Source of the DNA: Chrysophaeum taylorii
Lineage: Eukaryota > Sar > Pelagophyceae > Pelagomonadales > Pelagomonadaceae
DNA length: 24,783 bases
NCBI GenBank assembly: GCA_029834535.1
Contig: JAQMWT010000662.1
Coordinates: forward strand, 1 to 24,783
Direction of reading: 5' to 3'
Shown here: in pieces, positions 17,624 through 24,783 of the stretch
How positions within the stretch are numbered: the first letter of the stretch is position 1
Layout of the letters: every line of letters begins with the position of its first letter
Notes under the pieces: generated by a model
Told to the model about the DNA's origin: nothing
Seen by the model: only the letters and a program-made list of their open reading frames with translations
The model's database searches: none
Program-made: the position numbers and the translations under genes

Positions 17624-18853
17624 ATGAAGTTGGTGTGGGTCGCGGCGTGGGTCTTGAGGGTGGGAGCTTCGTACGAGAAAGTCGTCGAAGAATTTCGAGG
17701 CGCAAACGCGTGGACGTACATCAACAACAAACGGAAAGATTGGCCCAAGGTCGAAAATGGGGCAAGACCCTGGAAAGAGCCGTGCCGATTACCAGCGTCT
17801 TGCAACGCCGAGAACAACTATTGCGCGTCGATGATCTCGGGCATGGACGTGGTCGTCCCGTCGTACCCCCCCGACCTGTGCCGCCTCGAATTGCTGGCGC
17901 GGAGCATCGCACGGCTCGACGTGTGCAGCCTCTTACGAGACGTGCACGTCGCGTGGGTCACGTCCGAATCTATGGAGCGATACGAGGCCGAGTTCCAGCG
18001 AACCCAGGCCGCCATCGGGCCCAAGCACAAGATTTATTTCCACGAGTCTAGGACCTCGGCGCTGACGAGGGGCTGGTACGAGCAGCAGGTCATCAAGATC
18101 TGGGCGCATACGTGGGTCGCGAGCGAGTGGTACCTGTGCGTGGACTCGAAAGACATCTTCGTGAATCCGATCACGCTCAAGTCGATCTTCGCGTTGCATC
18201 GTCTGAGCTCGTACCGGGCCGACGTCGTTCCGCGGAAGGAGCGATATCTCGTGCCAGCGAGCGTTCTCAAGATCGACATTCCCGACGACGCGATGCTCAA
18301 GCCGACGCTCGCGCCGACCATCTTCAATGCCCAACGCGTGCGCCGGATGATCGAGATGATCAGCTCGCTCGGGATCAGCTTCGTCGATCTTATCGCACAG
18401 TTTCGATATACGATCCCGAAACCGTGGCTCGACCAGGTCAGCACCAAGCAGACGCTCACGAGAGACTGGGGCCGAGTCACGGAATTCGGGCTCTACGAGG
18501 TGTTTAGCTGCTGCAGCCCTGACCAGGATTTCGAAAAGGACCCGTGGCGAGCGCAGTCGATCGAGGAAGCGTTGCGCGTGCCCCACATCTCCTACACGGC
18601 CTGGAACTTTCGCGGTCCCGACGGCCAATTGCAAGTCCAGAAGGTTGGCAATTTGGCGAGCAATCGCACGCTCAGGGAAAAAATCCTCATTATGGGCTGG
18701 CACCACGGTCTCCGGGACGCTGGCTCGAACATCTCCGCGCCTTTTCTGAGGGCCCTTGTCTCGATCTACCGCCAGGCGCACGTCATTCAGGACAGGGAAG
18801 AGGAATGCAACTTTTACTCGCAGTGCGCGACGGGCTTGGGCGTCGCGTGTTGA
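17624..18853 (+). CDS. DUF6492-like GT-A glycosyltransferase, secretory
   Basis: Intact 409-residue single-exon protein. ATG 17624 was chosen over an upstream in-frame GTG because it begins the hydrophobic leader MKLVWVAAWVLRVGAS. The catalytic-like region starts at MDVVVPSYPPDLCRLELLAR (74-93), the usual first strand of nucleotide-sugar transferases. GWYEQQVIKIWAH (150-162) is followed by the acidic DSKDIFVNP (174-182), the equivalent of the DxD metal-binding motif. APTIF (230-234) and TEFGLYEVF (286-294) follow. These are the landmarks of the DUF6492 family of bacterial and algal glycan-assembly proteins. Several cysteines lie in the N-terminal region and near the C-terminus, as expected of a luminal protein. 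Donor and acceptor are unknown. It probably acts in the Golgi/ER lumen. Confidence 0.75.
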   Translation: MKLVWVAAWVLRVGASYEKVVEEFRGANAWTYINNKRKDWPKVENGARPWKEPCRLPASCNAENNYCASMISGMDVVVPSYPPDLCRLELLARSIARLDVCSLLRDVHVAWVTSESMERYEAEFQRTQAAIGPKHKIYFHESRTSALTRGWYEQQVIKIWAHTWVASEWYLCVDSKDIFVNPITLKSIFALHRLSSYRADVVPRKERYLVPASVLKIDIPDDAMLKPTLAPTIFNAQRVRRMIEMISSLGISFVDLIAQFRYTIPKPWLDQVSTKQTLTRDWGRVTEFGLYEVFSCCSPDQDFEKDPWRAQSIEEALRVPHISYTAWNFRGPDGQLQVQKVGNLASNRTLREKILIMGWHHGLRDAGSNISAPFLRALVSIYRQAHVIQDREEECNFYSQCATGLGVAC

Positions 18854-19260
18854 CTGACGTTAGCTCTCGACCTGATGCCACACCCGCCAGCCGCTCCGGT
18901 CGTCTCGCCGGCGGACGCACGCACGCACGTTCTTCGAGAGTTCGTCGAGAGAGGGCGACGACGGGCTCGCGCGTGCGCGGCCGGTCGGTCGTTCCTTGCC
19001 TTGTCTTGCCTTGTCGGCACGTTGATTCGGAGTGCCGGCGGCGACCTCGAACGCGCCGGCCGCCGACATCCACCGACACCTCTACCTATTTTTTTCCTTT
19101 TTCGATACGACGACGCCGCACCGCCGCCGTTGCCCCTTTTCATTATTTATGATAGCCCCCCACTTGAGAATGTCGCCGCCGTGTAACATAATAACATCGA
19201 GATTCCTTCCTTCCTTCCTTCCTTCCTTCCTTCCTTCCTTCCTTCCTTCCTTCCTTCCAC
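18854..19260. other. Spacer between convergent glycosyltransferase and UTP11 genes
   Basis: About 400 bp, with a TTCC microsatellite at its right end. I see no gene. Confidence 0.6.
19203..19258. repeat. (TTCC)14 microsatellite
   Basis: Fourteen perfect TTCC units ending 2 bp before the UTP11 stop codon, so transcribed as GGAA repeats at the start of the UTP11 3' UTR. Confidence 0.97.
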
Positions 19261-19911
19261 CTACTTTTTTCGTTGGCGTTTCCACTTGAAGATGGCTGGC
19301 TTGGATCCGTCGGCCGCTTGGACCTTTCGTTTCCGACCTTTGGCCGTCATGAGCTTTTTCTCCATGGCGAGGCGCTCCATGGCGCACGCCGAGTTTTCCT
19401 TGCGTTGCATCGCGGCGTCGAGGCGCGCGTAGGCTCGAGCCATGCGTTTTTGCGCGCCTTTGACGCCCTTGGTCGGGGTCGGCTTGGGCTCGGGGACCGG
19501 GGCGTCGGGGTCGTCGATAAAGTAGGTGTGTTCGTTTTCGGGGGGTTTTGTGGTGCCGTGGAGGTTCGCGCGAAGCTTGTCGACCTTGCGTTCGTCGACG
19601 ACTTTGCGCATCGCGGCGAGCCGCGCGTCCTGCTCCTTGAGCCGCACAATTGCCTTGTGCGACATCTTGGCATCCTCGCGAGCGATAGGTTTCCCGGCGA
19701 CCTGATTCGTCATCTCAAAGTAGAATTCATCGGGGTTCCGCTCGGCGGCTTTGCGATGGAGGATTTTGAGCCGGTCGACCTTTTTGTGGTAATTCTCCGC
19801 GCGCTCCTTGTAGTCCTTGCGCTTCTCCAGCAGCCCGAGGTGCTTTCGGTACGATGGCTGCGCGCGCTCCTTGTGCGTCCGCCGTTTCACGGCGTTCCGC
19901 AACGACGACAT
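19261..19911 (-). CDS. UTP11: Utp11, U3 snoRNP / SSU processome protein
   Basis: Nucleolar component of the small-subunit processome required for 18S rRNA maturation (known for the family). The 216-residue intact ORF shows the family N-terminus [20 protein letters not shown], then [54 protein letters not shown] and TYFIDD, and ends FKWKRQRKK, the usual WKRERKK-type terminus. Lys/Arg-rich throughout, as expected for an rRNA-binding protein. It lies 79 bp downstream of the CoaE-HAD stop on the same strand, with an unrelated role. Confidence 0.95.
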   Translation of the reverse strand: MSSLRNAVKRRTHKERAQPSYRKHLGLLEKRKDYKERAENYHKKVDRLKILHRKAAERNPDEFYFEMTNQVAGKPIAREDAKMSHKAIVRLKEQDARLAAMRKVVDERKVDKLRANLHGTTKPPENEHTYFIDDPDAPVPEPKPTPTKGVKGAQKRMARAYARLDAAMQRKENSACAMERLAMEKKLMTAKGRKRKVQAADGSKPAIFKWKRQRKK

Positions 19912-19990
19912 GGCTGCTGCTGCTGCTGGGGGGAAAAATAATCAGCGACAATATTATTATAAAAATAAGAGGACTCGAACCGACCGACCG

Positions 19991-21430
19991 CTACAACCAG
20001 CCTCTCTCGTCGATCGCATCCGGAAGGTCGGCAATGTTGGTGATGCGGCACCAGCGGTCCGGGTCGAAGCGTTCGAGGGGCTCGAGGTCGACGACGACGT
20101 CGTCGTCTGGCGCGAGGAGGACGGCGCGGGCGCCGGCTTCGAGGGCGCCGCGGACGTCTTCCTGGACGGAGTCGCCGACGTGGATGAGGGCATCGACCGT
20201 GCTGCCGGCCTGCTGGGCGGCAGCGGCGAGAAAGGGGGCGAGGCAAGGCTTGGCGGCGCCGACGTCGGCAGCGCCAAGCCAGAAGTCAAGGGCGTCGCCG
20301 AGGCGGCCAGAGCGCCGGGTGTTCCCGTTGGTGAGGGCGCCGAGCGTGAGGCCTCGGTCCCGGAGGCGAGAAATGGCGTCGAGGGCGCCAGGCGCGAGGT
20401 GGGCGTCGGTGGCGGTCGATCGCGCGTCGACGAGCTTCTCGACGAGAGCGTCGGCATTATTTGGGTCGTCGCCGTGGCGCTCCGCGAGGGCCCTGAAGGC
20501 GAGGCGGCGGGCCGCCGTGATGTCGTGGCGGAGCCTCTCATTGGCGGGCCCCGAGACAACCTTATCGAATTCGTTCCGGAAATTTCGGTACCAGTTTTCG
20601 AGGTCGTCGTCGGCGAGCGCCTCGAAGCTGCGCGGAAGGTAGGTCGGCCAGTGGCGCTTTGTTTCGGCGAGGGCGGCGAGGAGCGGGGGCATCGTCGGCC
20701 AGAGCGTGTCGTCGAGGTCGAGGGAGACGCACCGCGCTCGGACGCGGCGACGAGGGGCGAGGTTCTTTCGTTTCCAGAGAGTCTCGACGACGCGCGCCAT
20801 CTGGTGGCGAGCGGCGCTCTTCTCGGGGTGGGCCGTGTCGACGACAAAGTCGGCCTTGGCGGTCCTGGTGTGGTCGTCGAGCTGGCGCGCGAGGATCGCG
20901 TCGAGCTTGGCGGGCGCGACGTTTGGCCTCGCCAGAGCGCGCCGTCGCTGTTCCTCGGGGCCGCAGCTCACGGCGACGACCGCGTCGAGGCCCGCCGCGC
21001 GGGGGTCGGGCATCGTCTCGAAGAGCAGCGGGATGTCGACAGCGACGAGCCACGAGACGCTGCGCGCGACGAATTTTTCGCGATCGCGGCCGACGAGCGG
21101 ATGCACGACGGCTTCGAGCGACGCCAAGGCCGCCCTCCGGCCCGCGTCGTCGAGGGAACCCAAGAGCGCCGACATTCGTGCGCGGTCGAGGCCTCCGTCC
21201 TCGCCGACCACGCCGGCCCCCAGCACCTCCACGACCGGGGCGACGGCCGCACCCCCCGGAGCGTAGAGCCGGTGCACTGCCTCGTCGGCGTCGTGGACCT
21301 CGATCCCGAACACCTCGCGGAGCTGGGAGACGCAGGTCGACTTGCCCATCGCGATGCCCCCGGTCACCCCCAGCACCGTCGGCTTGAGAGCCGCCGCCGC
21401 CCCTACTACTACTACCATGACAAGGCGCAT
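19991..21430 (-). CDS. Dephospho-CoA kinase fused to HAD-superfamily phosphatase domain
   Basis: One uninterrupted 479-residue ORF. After a hydrophobic start (MRLVMVVVVGAAAALKP) residues 18-220 form a complete dephospho-CoA kinase (last step of CoA synthesis): P-loop GVTGGIAMGKS (21-31), HDADEAVHRL (46-55), VVHPLVGRDR (108-117), VAVDIPLLFE (129-138) and lid helix RQLDDHTRTAKADFVVDT (182-199). After a basic linker (KRKNLAPRRRVRAR) a HAD domain follows. It has motif I SLDLDDTLW with nucleophile D238 and acid/base D240, an all-helical cap (about 250-340), motif II LTNGN (366-370), motif III AAKP with K394 and motif IV HVGDSVQEDV (417-426). All catalytic residues are present in both halves. The hydrophobic leader could be a signal peptide or a plastid pre-sequence with Leu in place of Phe at cleavage. 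Eukaryotic CoA synthase normally fuses this kinase to PPAT, not to a HAD. Substrate of the HAD half unknown. Confidence 0.88.
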   Translation of the reverse strand: MRLVMVVVVGAAAALKPTVLGVTGGIAMGKSTCVSQLREVFGIEVHDADEAVHRLYAPGGAAVAPVVEVLGAGVVGEDGGLDRARMSALLGSLDDAGRRAALASLEAVVHPLVGRDREKFVARSVSWLVAVDIPLLFETMPDPRAAGLDAVVAVSCGPEEQRRRALARPNVAPAKLDAILARQLDDHTRTAKADFVVDTAHPEKSAARHQMARVVETLWKRKNLAPRRRVRARCVSLDLDDTLWPTMPPLLAALAETKRHWPTYLPRSFEALADDDLENWYRNFRNEFDKVVSGPANERLRHDITAARRLAFRALAERHGDDPNNADALVEKLVDARSTATDAHLAPGALDAISRLRDRGLTLGALTNGNTRRSGRLGDALDFWLGAADVGAAKPCLAPFLAAAAQQAGSTVDALIHVGDSVQEDVRGALEAGARAVLLAPDDDVVVDLEPLERFDPDRWCRITNIADLPDAIDERGWL

Positions 21431-21652
21431 TCACAAAAAAGAAGTGCTTGCGTCTTATTATTATTATTGCTTACCCCCCTTTGTCGGTTTATCAGTCCGT
21501 TAAATTCAATTTTGTGTCCGTTGCTCCAACTTCGGGCCTGAACGGAAGGTGTAGGCACGTTGCCGTCGACCTCCATTTTGTGGCGTGTGGTGACGATATT
21601 GTTGTTGCACAAGCCGACGACAGGGCTTGCGCGTCCGTCTGCGAGCGTGCGC

Positions 21653-22972
21653 ATGGCGGAGGACGAGGAGGCGCGGCGGGAGTCGGGCCAGTTTTCGTCC
21701 GAGGCCGAATTCTCGCTAGATCATGATCTGGGGGCCGTGAAGCGGAGCGTCCTTGGGACTCGCCGGAGCGCAGAATCCGACGAAGAGGACGAGGAGTTCG
21801 ACGAGGAGGTGTACGCGTACTCCGAGGCCGAGAAGCCGAGCTACGATGAGCTCGAGGCCATCGTGAGTGCCCTGCGCGAGGAGCTGCGATGTGCCGTGTG
21901 CCGGCGCGCGTACCGCGATCCGATATCGCTCGCGTGCGGCCACAGCTTCTGCCGGGGGTGTGCGCGGAAGCTGGTCGTCGACGCCCATCCGCGCAAGCCT
22001 CCGTGTCCGGTCTGCCGGACGCCCCTCCGCCCCCTCGAGGACGAGGAGGCCTTGACCTGCGTCGCTCTCCGGAACTGCGTCCGGATCGTCGAGCGCCGCG
22101 GCCCGCGCGCGCCCAACCCTCCCGAGGAAACTGACGACCATCTCATCGTGACGGCCGCCTCGGCGCCACCCCCGAGCGGCTGGCACCGCGTTTCCGGGTT
22201 CCGGAACGGCGTGGTCGTCGCGACCAGGACGGTCTCGCGTGACCCCCCTTACGGGAGCACGATGCGTCTCTGCCTCGCGCTCCGTTTCCTCGCCGAGCAG
22301 CGCCGGTCGATGCGCCGCGACGCCCTCGACGCGCGCCTCTTTTTTCCTGACGACGAGGGCACAGTCTACTTCGAGCGGATCGGCGTTGCCGTCCTCCGCG
22401 TCGAGGAGGACGAGCACGAGGACCCCGGCTGCCCCTGGCTCCTCGAGGACCCCCAGGACGACGAGCTCGTCGCGCGCGACCAGGACGCGAGGACCATCGT
22501 CTTGAGGGTTCACCCCGAGGGGGATGTCCTCACATCGACCTTGCTCGAGGGCGAGTGTTCCTTTGACCACGTCTCTCTCGGCTTTGAGGACGAGTGGACC
22601 GAGATCCTCGTCTCCGACGCCGTTACCGCCCTCGAGTACAAGATCGCCTTTCGCCTCTTCCGACGAAACGAGCACCACCAACCCGAGGAGGAGGAGGAGG
22701 AGGAGGAGGAGGAGGAGGATGAAGAGGAGGAGGAGGAGGAGGACGACTACGACCGCAACGACGGGTTCATCGTGGACGAGGAGGAGGAGGAGCAGGAGGA
22801 GGAGGAGCAGGAGGACCGCCAAGAAGACCTTCATCACCCCGACGATCGACACCATATTACGCACACTGACGACGAGGACGAGGACGAGATTATTCAAGAA
22901 GAAGAGGGGCCCCCCCCCCCCGAGGTGAAGCGGCGACGCATCATCGAGGAGGAGGAGGACGAAGGAGAATGA
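21653..22972 (+). CDS. RING-finger protein (C3HC4) with acidic nuclear-type tail
   Basis: Probable E3 ubiquitin ligase. The first ATG in frame (21653) gives 439 residues. An acidic N-terminus precedes a complete RING: C80, C83, C95, H97, C100, C103, C118, C121 (LRCAVCRRAYRDP, LACGHSFCRGC, PPCPVCRTPL). A middle region of about 160 residues (about 175-335, beta-rich appearance, e.g. WHRVSGFRNGVVVATR) matches no family I know. The tail is almost continuous Glu/Asp with NDGFIVDE, similar to the 'GFIVDD' short motif seen in chromatin and transcription proteins such as Spt6. It ends EVKRRRII plus acidic residues, so KRRR may be a nuclear signal. The tail is written by GAG microsatellites (22685-22740 and 22779-22806) and a C12 run (22910-22921), so its length is likely variable and error-prone. 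A divergent promoter of 222 bp separates it from CoaE-HAD. Confidence 0.8.
   Translation: MAEDEEARRESGQFSSEAEFSLDHDLGAVKRSVLGTRRSAESDEEDEEFDEEVYAYSEAEKPSYDELEAIVSALREELRCAVCRRAYRDPISLACGHSFCRGCARKLVVDAHPRKPPCPVCRTPLRPLEDEEALTCVALRNCVRIVERRGPRAPNPPEETDDHLIVTAASAPPPSGWHRVSGFRNGVVVATRTVSRDPPYGSTMRLCLALRFLAEQRRSMRRDALDARLFFPDDEGTVYFERIGVAVLRVEEDEHEDPGCPWLLEDPQDDELVARDQDARTIVLRVHPEGDVLTSTLLEGECSFDHVSLGFEDEWTEILVSDAVTALEYKIAFRLFRRNEHHQPEEEEEEEEEEEDEEEEEEEDDYDRNDGFIVDEEEEEQEEEEQEDRQEDLHHPDDRHHITHTDDEDEDEIIQEEEGPPPPEVKRRRIIEEEEDEGE
22685..22740 (+). repeat. (GAG)n coding microsatellite
   Basis: GAG/GAT run encoding poly-Glu/Asp in the RING protein tail; a second shorter run is at about 22779-22806. 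Confidence 0.95.
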
Positions 22973-23012
22973 GGAGCGTAGTATATTCCTCTGGTGCAGG
23001 CAGGAAGGCGCA

Positions 23013-23933
23013 TCACCCCAGGACCTTTTTCGAGGGCGGGACGTCGGGACGGCGATCCTGAGCAATTTTGACGAGACGTTTGATCGAGGTGAGGTACTTT
23101 CGCTGCATCTCGTTGTTCATGACGTGGGCGACGTTCTTCTGCTCGACGGCTTCCCTCGCCGTCCGCGTGTGGATGCCCACGGAAGTGACGCCGATTGGCC
23201 AGGCCGCGTTCCCGATAGCGACGAGGATGTAGGCGTCGTGCGCCTCGACGAAGTCGCCGCGATCGCACAACGATACGATGTTGGCTAATGCCGCGGCCAT
23301 CGCTGGATCGAGTTCCTTGCGCCGGCACAAATTCACCAGCGGTCGGATGTAGTCCCTGCACTGCTGAAAGGTCTTGGTCTCCACGCGACCCCGAGGCGCG
23401 CGCTTCTCGGAATCTGATCGCGCGTTCAGGTCGCGACGCCAGTCGCCGAGGCGCGCGCGAATCCAGCTGCGGATCAGCTTCAAGTTGCTGGGGGGCGTCT
23501 CGTCCTCCGACTCGGACTCGTCCTCGCTTTCATCGCCCTCGGCGAGGAATGTGTTCCGGATCGCGTACGCGCCCTCGAGCTTAAACTCGTCCTCGACGCG
23601 TCCCGCGCGTTCCGCCGCGGCCAGCCGCTCGCACCGCGCGACATCCGATTCCCCGAACAGCCTCGCCGGCTCCCCAATTGCCCGCAGCCGCCGGACCACC
23701 TCCTCCGACGGCGCCGACACCAGCGCCGCGAGCTCCTCCTTTTCGTGATGATCCTCTTCGGCCGAGGGAGGGGAGGGTCCCGAAGACGACGACGACGACG
23801 ACGGGGGCTCGACCTTCCGCCGCTTCGCTTCGAGCGCCGCCTCGCGCTTCTCGATCAGTTCGGACCGCTTCACCCACCGCCGACCGCCGAGCGACTCCCG
23901 TTTCTCCGCGACAAGCTTCTTGAGGACCTCCAT
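23013..23933 (-). CDS. PRP18: Pre-mRNA splicing factor Prp18
   Basis: U5-associated second-step splicing factor (known role: 3' splice-site docking with Slu7). The 306-residue intact ORF has an N-terminal coiled, basic region (MEVLKKLVAEKRESLGGRRW), then the SFM/PRP4-like motif SEEVVRRLRAIGEPARLFGE (76-95), an acidic linker and the helical Prp18 domain (about 150-295): DWRRDLNARSD, YIRPLVNLCRRKEL, VEAHDAYILVAIGNAAWPIG and GVTSVGIHTRTARE (the conserved loop), then AHVMNNEMQRKYLTSIKRL. Lengths and order match plant and animal Prp18. The stop lies only 40 bp from the RING stop on the other strand. A telo-box-like AAACCCTAA lies 25 bp upstream of the ATG. Confidence 0.95.
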   Translation of the reverse strand: MEVLKKLVAEKRESLGGRRWVKRSELIEKREAALEAKRRKVEPPSSSSSSSGPSPPSAEEDHHEKEELAALVSAPSEEVVRRLRAIGEPARLFGESDVARCERLAAAERAGRVEDEFKLEGAYAIRNTFLAEGDESEDESESEDETPPSNLKLIRSWIRARLGDWRRDLNARSDSEKRAPRGRVETKTFQQCRDYIRPLVNLCRRKELDPAMAAALANIVSLCDRGDFVEAHDAYILVAIGNAAWPIGVTSVGIHTRTAREAVEQKNVAHVMNNEMQRKYLTSIKRLVKIAQDRRPDVPPSKKVLG

Positions 23934-24277
23934 CTAGTAGTCCCTTTACCTGAAACTAAACCCTAACTAGTACATGTTTGGGGGGAGTCTTGGGGGATAC
24001 TGCGAATAAAAATGACGTCATCCATTTTTTTCGGACCCTGGCCTCCTCATAAGCTCGATGCGGAAGAAGAAGAAGAAGAAATGGTCGTTGCGTCCTTCTC
24101 CGAGACTGGCTGTTTTCGCGATAAGGTGCGCTGCCCGCCGCCCTGACTTTATTTAGAGTGCGCAAATGCTGGCGACGCAGCAGTCAATAACGACGATTAG
24201 GGCCGACGCGTCGGCCCAGCAGGGGTGGGTGAAAGGAAGTCTTGGTGGAGCCAGGTACCGGGCTTCGTCGAACAACG
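23934..24277. other. Upstream region of PRP18
   Basis: About 340 bp containing the telo-box, a GAA microsatellite (about 24065-24081) and presumably the PRP18 promoter plus the 3' UTR of the right-edge gene. No RNA gene was recognised. Confidence 0.5.
23958..23966 (+). promoter_or_regulatory. Telo-box-like AAACCCTAA upstream of PRP18
   Basis: Nine-base match to the plant telo-box, 25 bp before the PRP18 start codon (which is on the minus strand). The match is seen; function here is inferred. Confidence 0.35.
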
Positions 24278-24783
24278 CTACCCGTCGAAACACGAGACCT
24301 CGACATAATGGTTGCGGCCTGCCTCGAGGTCCGAGGCACCGCTGCTGAGGGTCCTCGAGGCACCGTCGTCGTAGAACCTCGCCGCTTGGATTTTTGCGTC
24401 GGCGGAGCGATAGTTCCTAAGTTCCAGCCGCGGTGCTCGCCAGAAAATAGGTGCCATACCAGACCTTGACGATTCCGCGCCGGCCGTGCTGGCGTTCCGA
24501 GAAACGTTTCTTCAAGTTCCTTCTGCTTGGCAATCTTGAGCTTCTGACTCTGATCATCAGGAGTGATCGCGGAATTAAATTACGAGGTGGGTCGCACTCG
24601 GCCCCCCGTCATTCTTTTTTGAGGACGTTTGTCGCGAGAGCCTCGACCTCGGCCCCAGCGCGTCGAGCAACGTGAGCCAGCGGCCCCCAGCGCAAGTGCG
24701 AGTCAAAGCGTGCGTTGCTGACGGCGAAAGGCACGCGGCCTCGCATTTGTTCGCGCTCTGATGCTATAACGCCCGCTCCGCTC
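24278..24783 (-). CDS. 3' part of an unrecognised gene, frame-disrupted, running off the window
   Basis: I do not recognise the family. On the minus strand several adjacent pieces look coding but lie in different frames. From the edge: RGRVPFAVSNARFDSHLRWG to NVLKKE (24609-24782, then TGA); KLKIAKQKELEETF (about 24500-24545); FSERQHGRRGIVKVWYGTYF (about 24440-24505); then RLELRNYRSADAKIQAARFY to YVEVSCFDG with TAG at 24278-24280. Their order and composition suggest one protein with a charged helix followed by a beta-rich end. The interval 24546-24608 may hold an intron. Either consensus errors, as at the left end of the window, or decay could explain the breaks. The 5' end is outside the window. 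Confidence 0.45.

Noticed and set aside
19960..19990. tRNA T-arm-like GGTTCGAGTCC on the minus strand
   Set aside because: It lies just downstream of the CoaE-HAD stop; flanking bases do not form a 5-bp T stem and no acceptor, D or anticodon arms can be built.
19991..21430. CoaE-HAD fusion as an artefact of a missing stop
   Set aside because: The frame runs through a basic linker without stops, codon use is uniform, and neighbouring genes in this part are free of indels. Not fully excluded without transcripts.
1..24783. CRISPR arrays, bacterial operons, insertion sequences or viral genes
   Set aside because: No regularly spaced repeats, no ribosome-binding-site operon structure and no transposase, integrase or capsid-like ORFs were seen; introns and gene content are eukaryotic.

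Overview
This is nuclear DNA of a eukaryote, most probably a photosynthetic protist with a secondary (red-derived) plastid such as an ochrophyte alga. Support: GC-rich protein-coding DNA with very short GT-AG introns (nine resolved, 37-58 nt); an Alb3/YidC-type thylakoid insertase whose precursor opens with a signal peptide ending in an 'AAA-F-LP' motif, resembling the ASAFAP cleavage motif of bipartite plastid targeting; HslU with a mitochondrial-type presequence; and typical eukaryotic housekeeping genes (Prp18, Utp11, kinesin-14, an Erv41/46 cargo receptor, a RING protein). The phylum is inferred, not proven.

Layout. 3-1725 (+): 3' part of an unrecognised multi-pass membrane protein gene. 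2624-3668 (-): tandem NTF2/SnoaL-like protein, probably plastid-targeted, head-to-head (58 bp) with 3727-5065 (+): plastid Alb3/Oxa1/YidC insertase. 5284-6196 (+): TPMT-family methyltransferase. 6265-7333 (+): Erv41/Erv46 (ERGIC)-type receptor, two introns. 7480-9123 (+): secreted/luminal protein with a SAM-like domain and two protease-associated (PA) domains. 9524-11055 (-): HslU, two introns. 11728-15962 (+): large C-terminal-motor kinesin-14, three introns. 16081-17097 (+): TerC membrane protein. 17624-18853 (+): DUF6492-like glycosyltransferase. 19261-19911 (-): Utp11. 19991-21430 (-): dephospho-CoA kinase fused to a HAD phosphatase-like domain. 21653-22972 (+): RING finger protein with acidic tail. 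23013-23933 (-): Prp18. 24278-24783 (-): 3' part of an unrecognised, frame-disrupted gene leaving the window.

The genes do not form one pathway; this is a gene-dense chromosomal segment (about 14-15 genes in 24.8 kb, spacers down to about 40-70 bp). Loose themes are organelle biogenesis and proteostasis (Alb3, HslU), the secretory pathway (Erv41/46, PA protein, glycosyltransferase) and nuclear RNA processing (Utp11, Prp18). Genes in the first 7.3 kb and the last 0.5 kb carry many single-base frame breaks, mostly in homopolymers. Their conserved reading resumes cleanly after each break, so they look like consensus errors rather than decay; the 7.4-24 kb core has only one. The most unusual gene is the intact dephospho-CoA kinase-HAD fusion.
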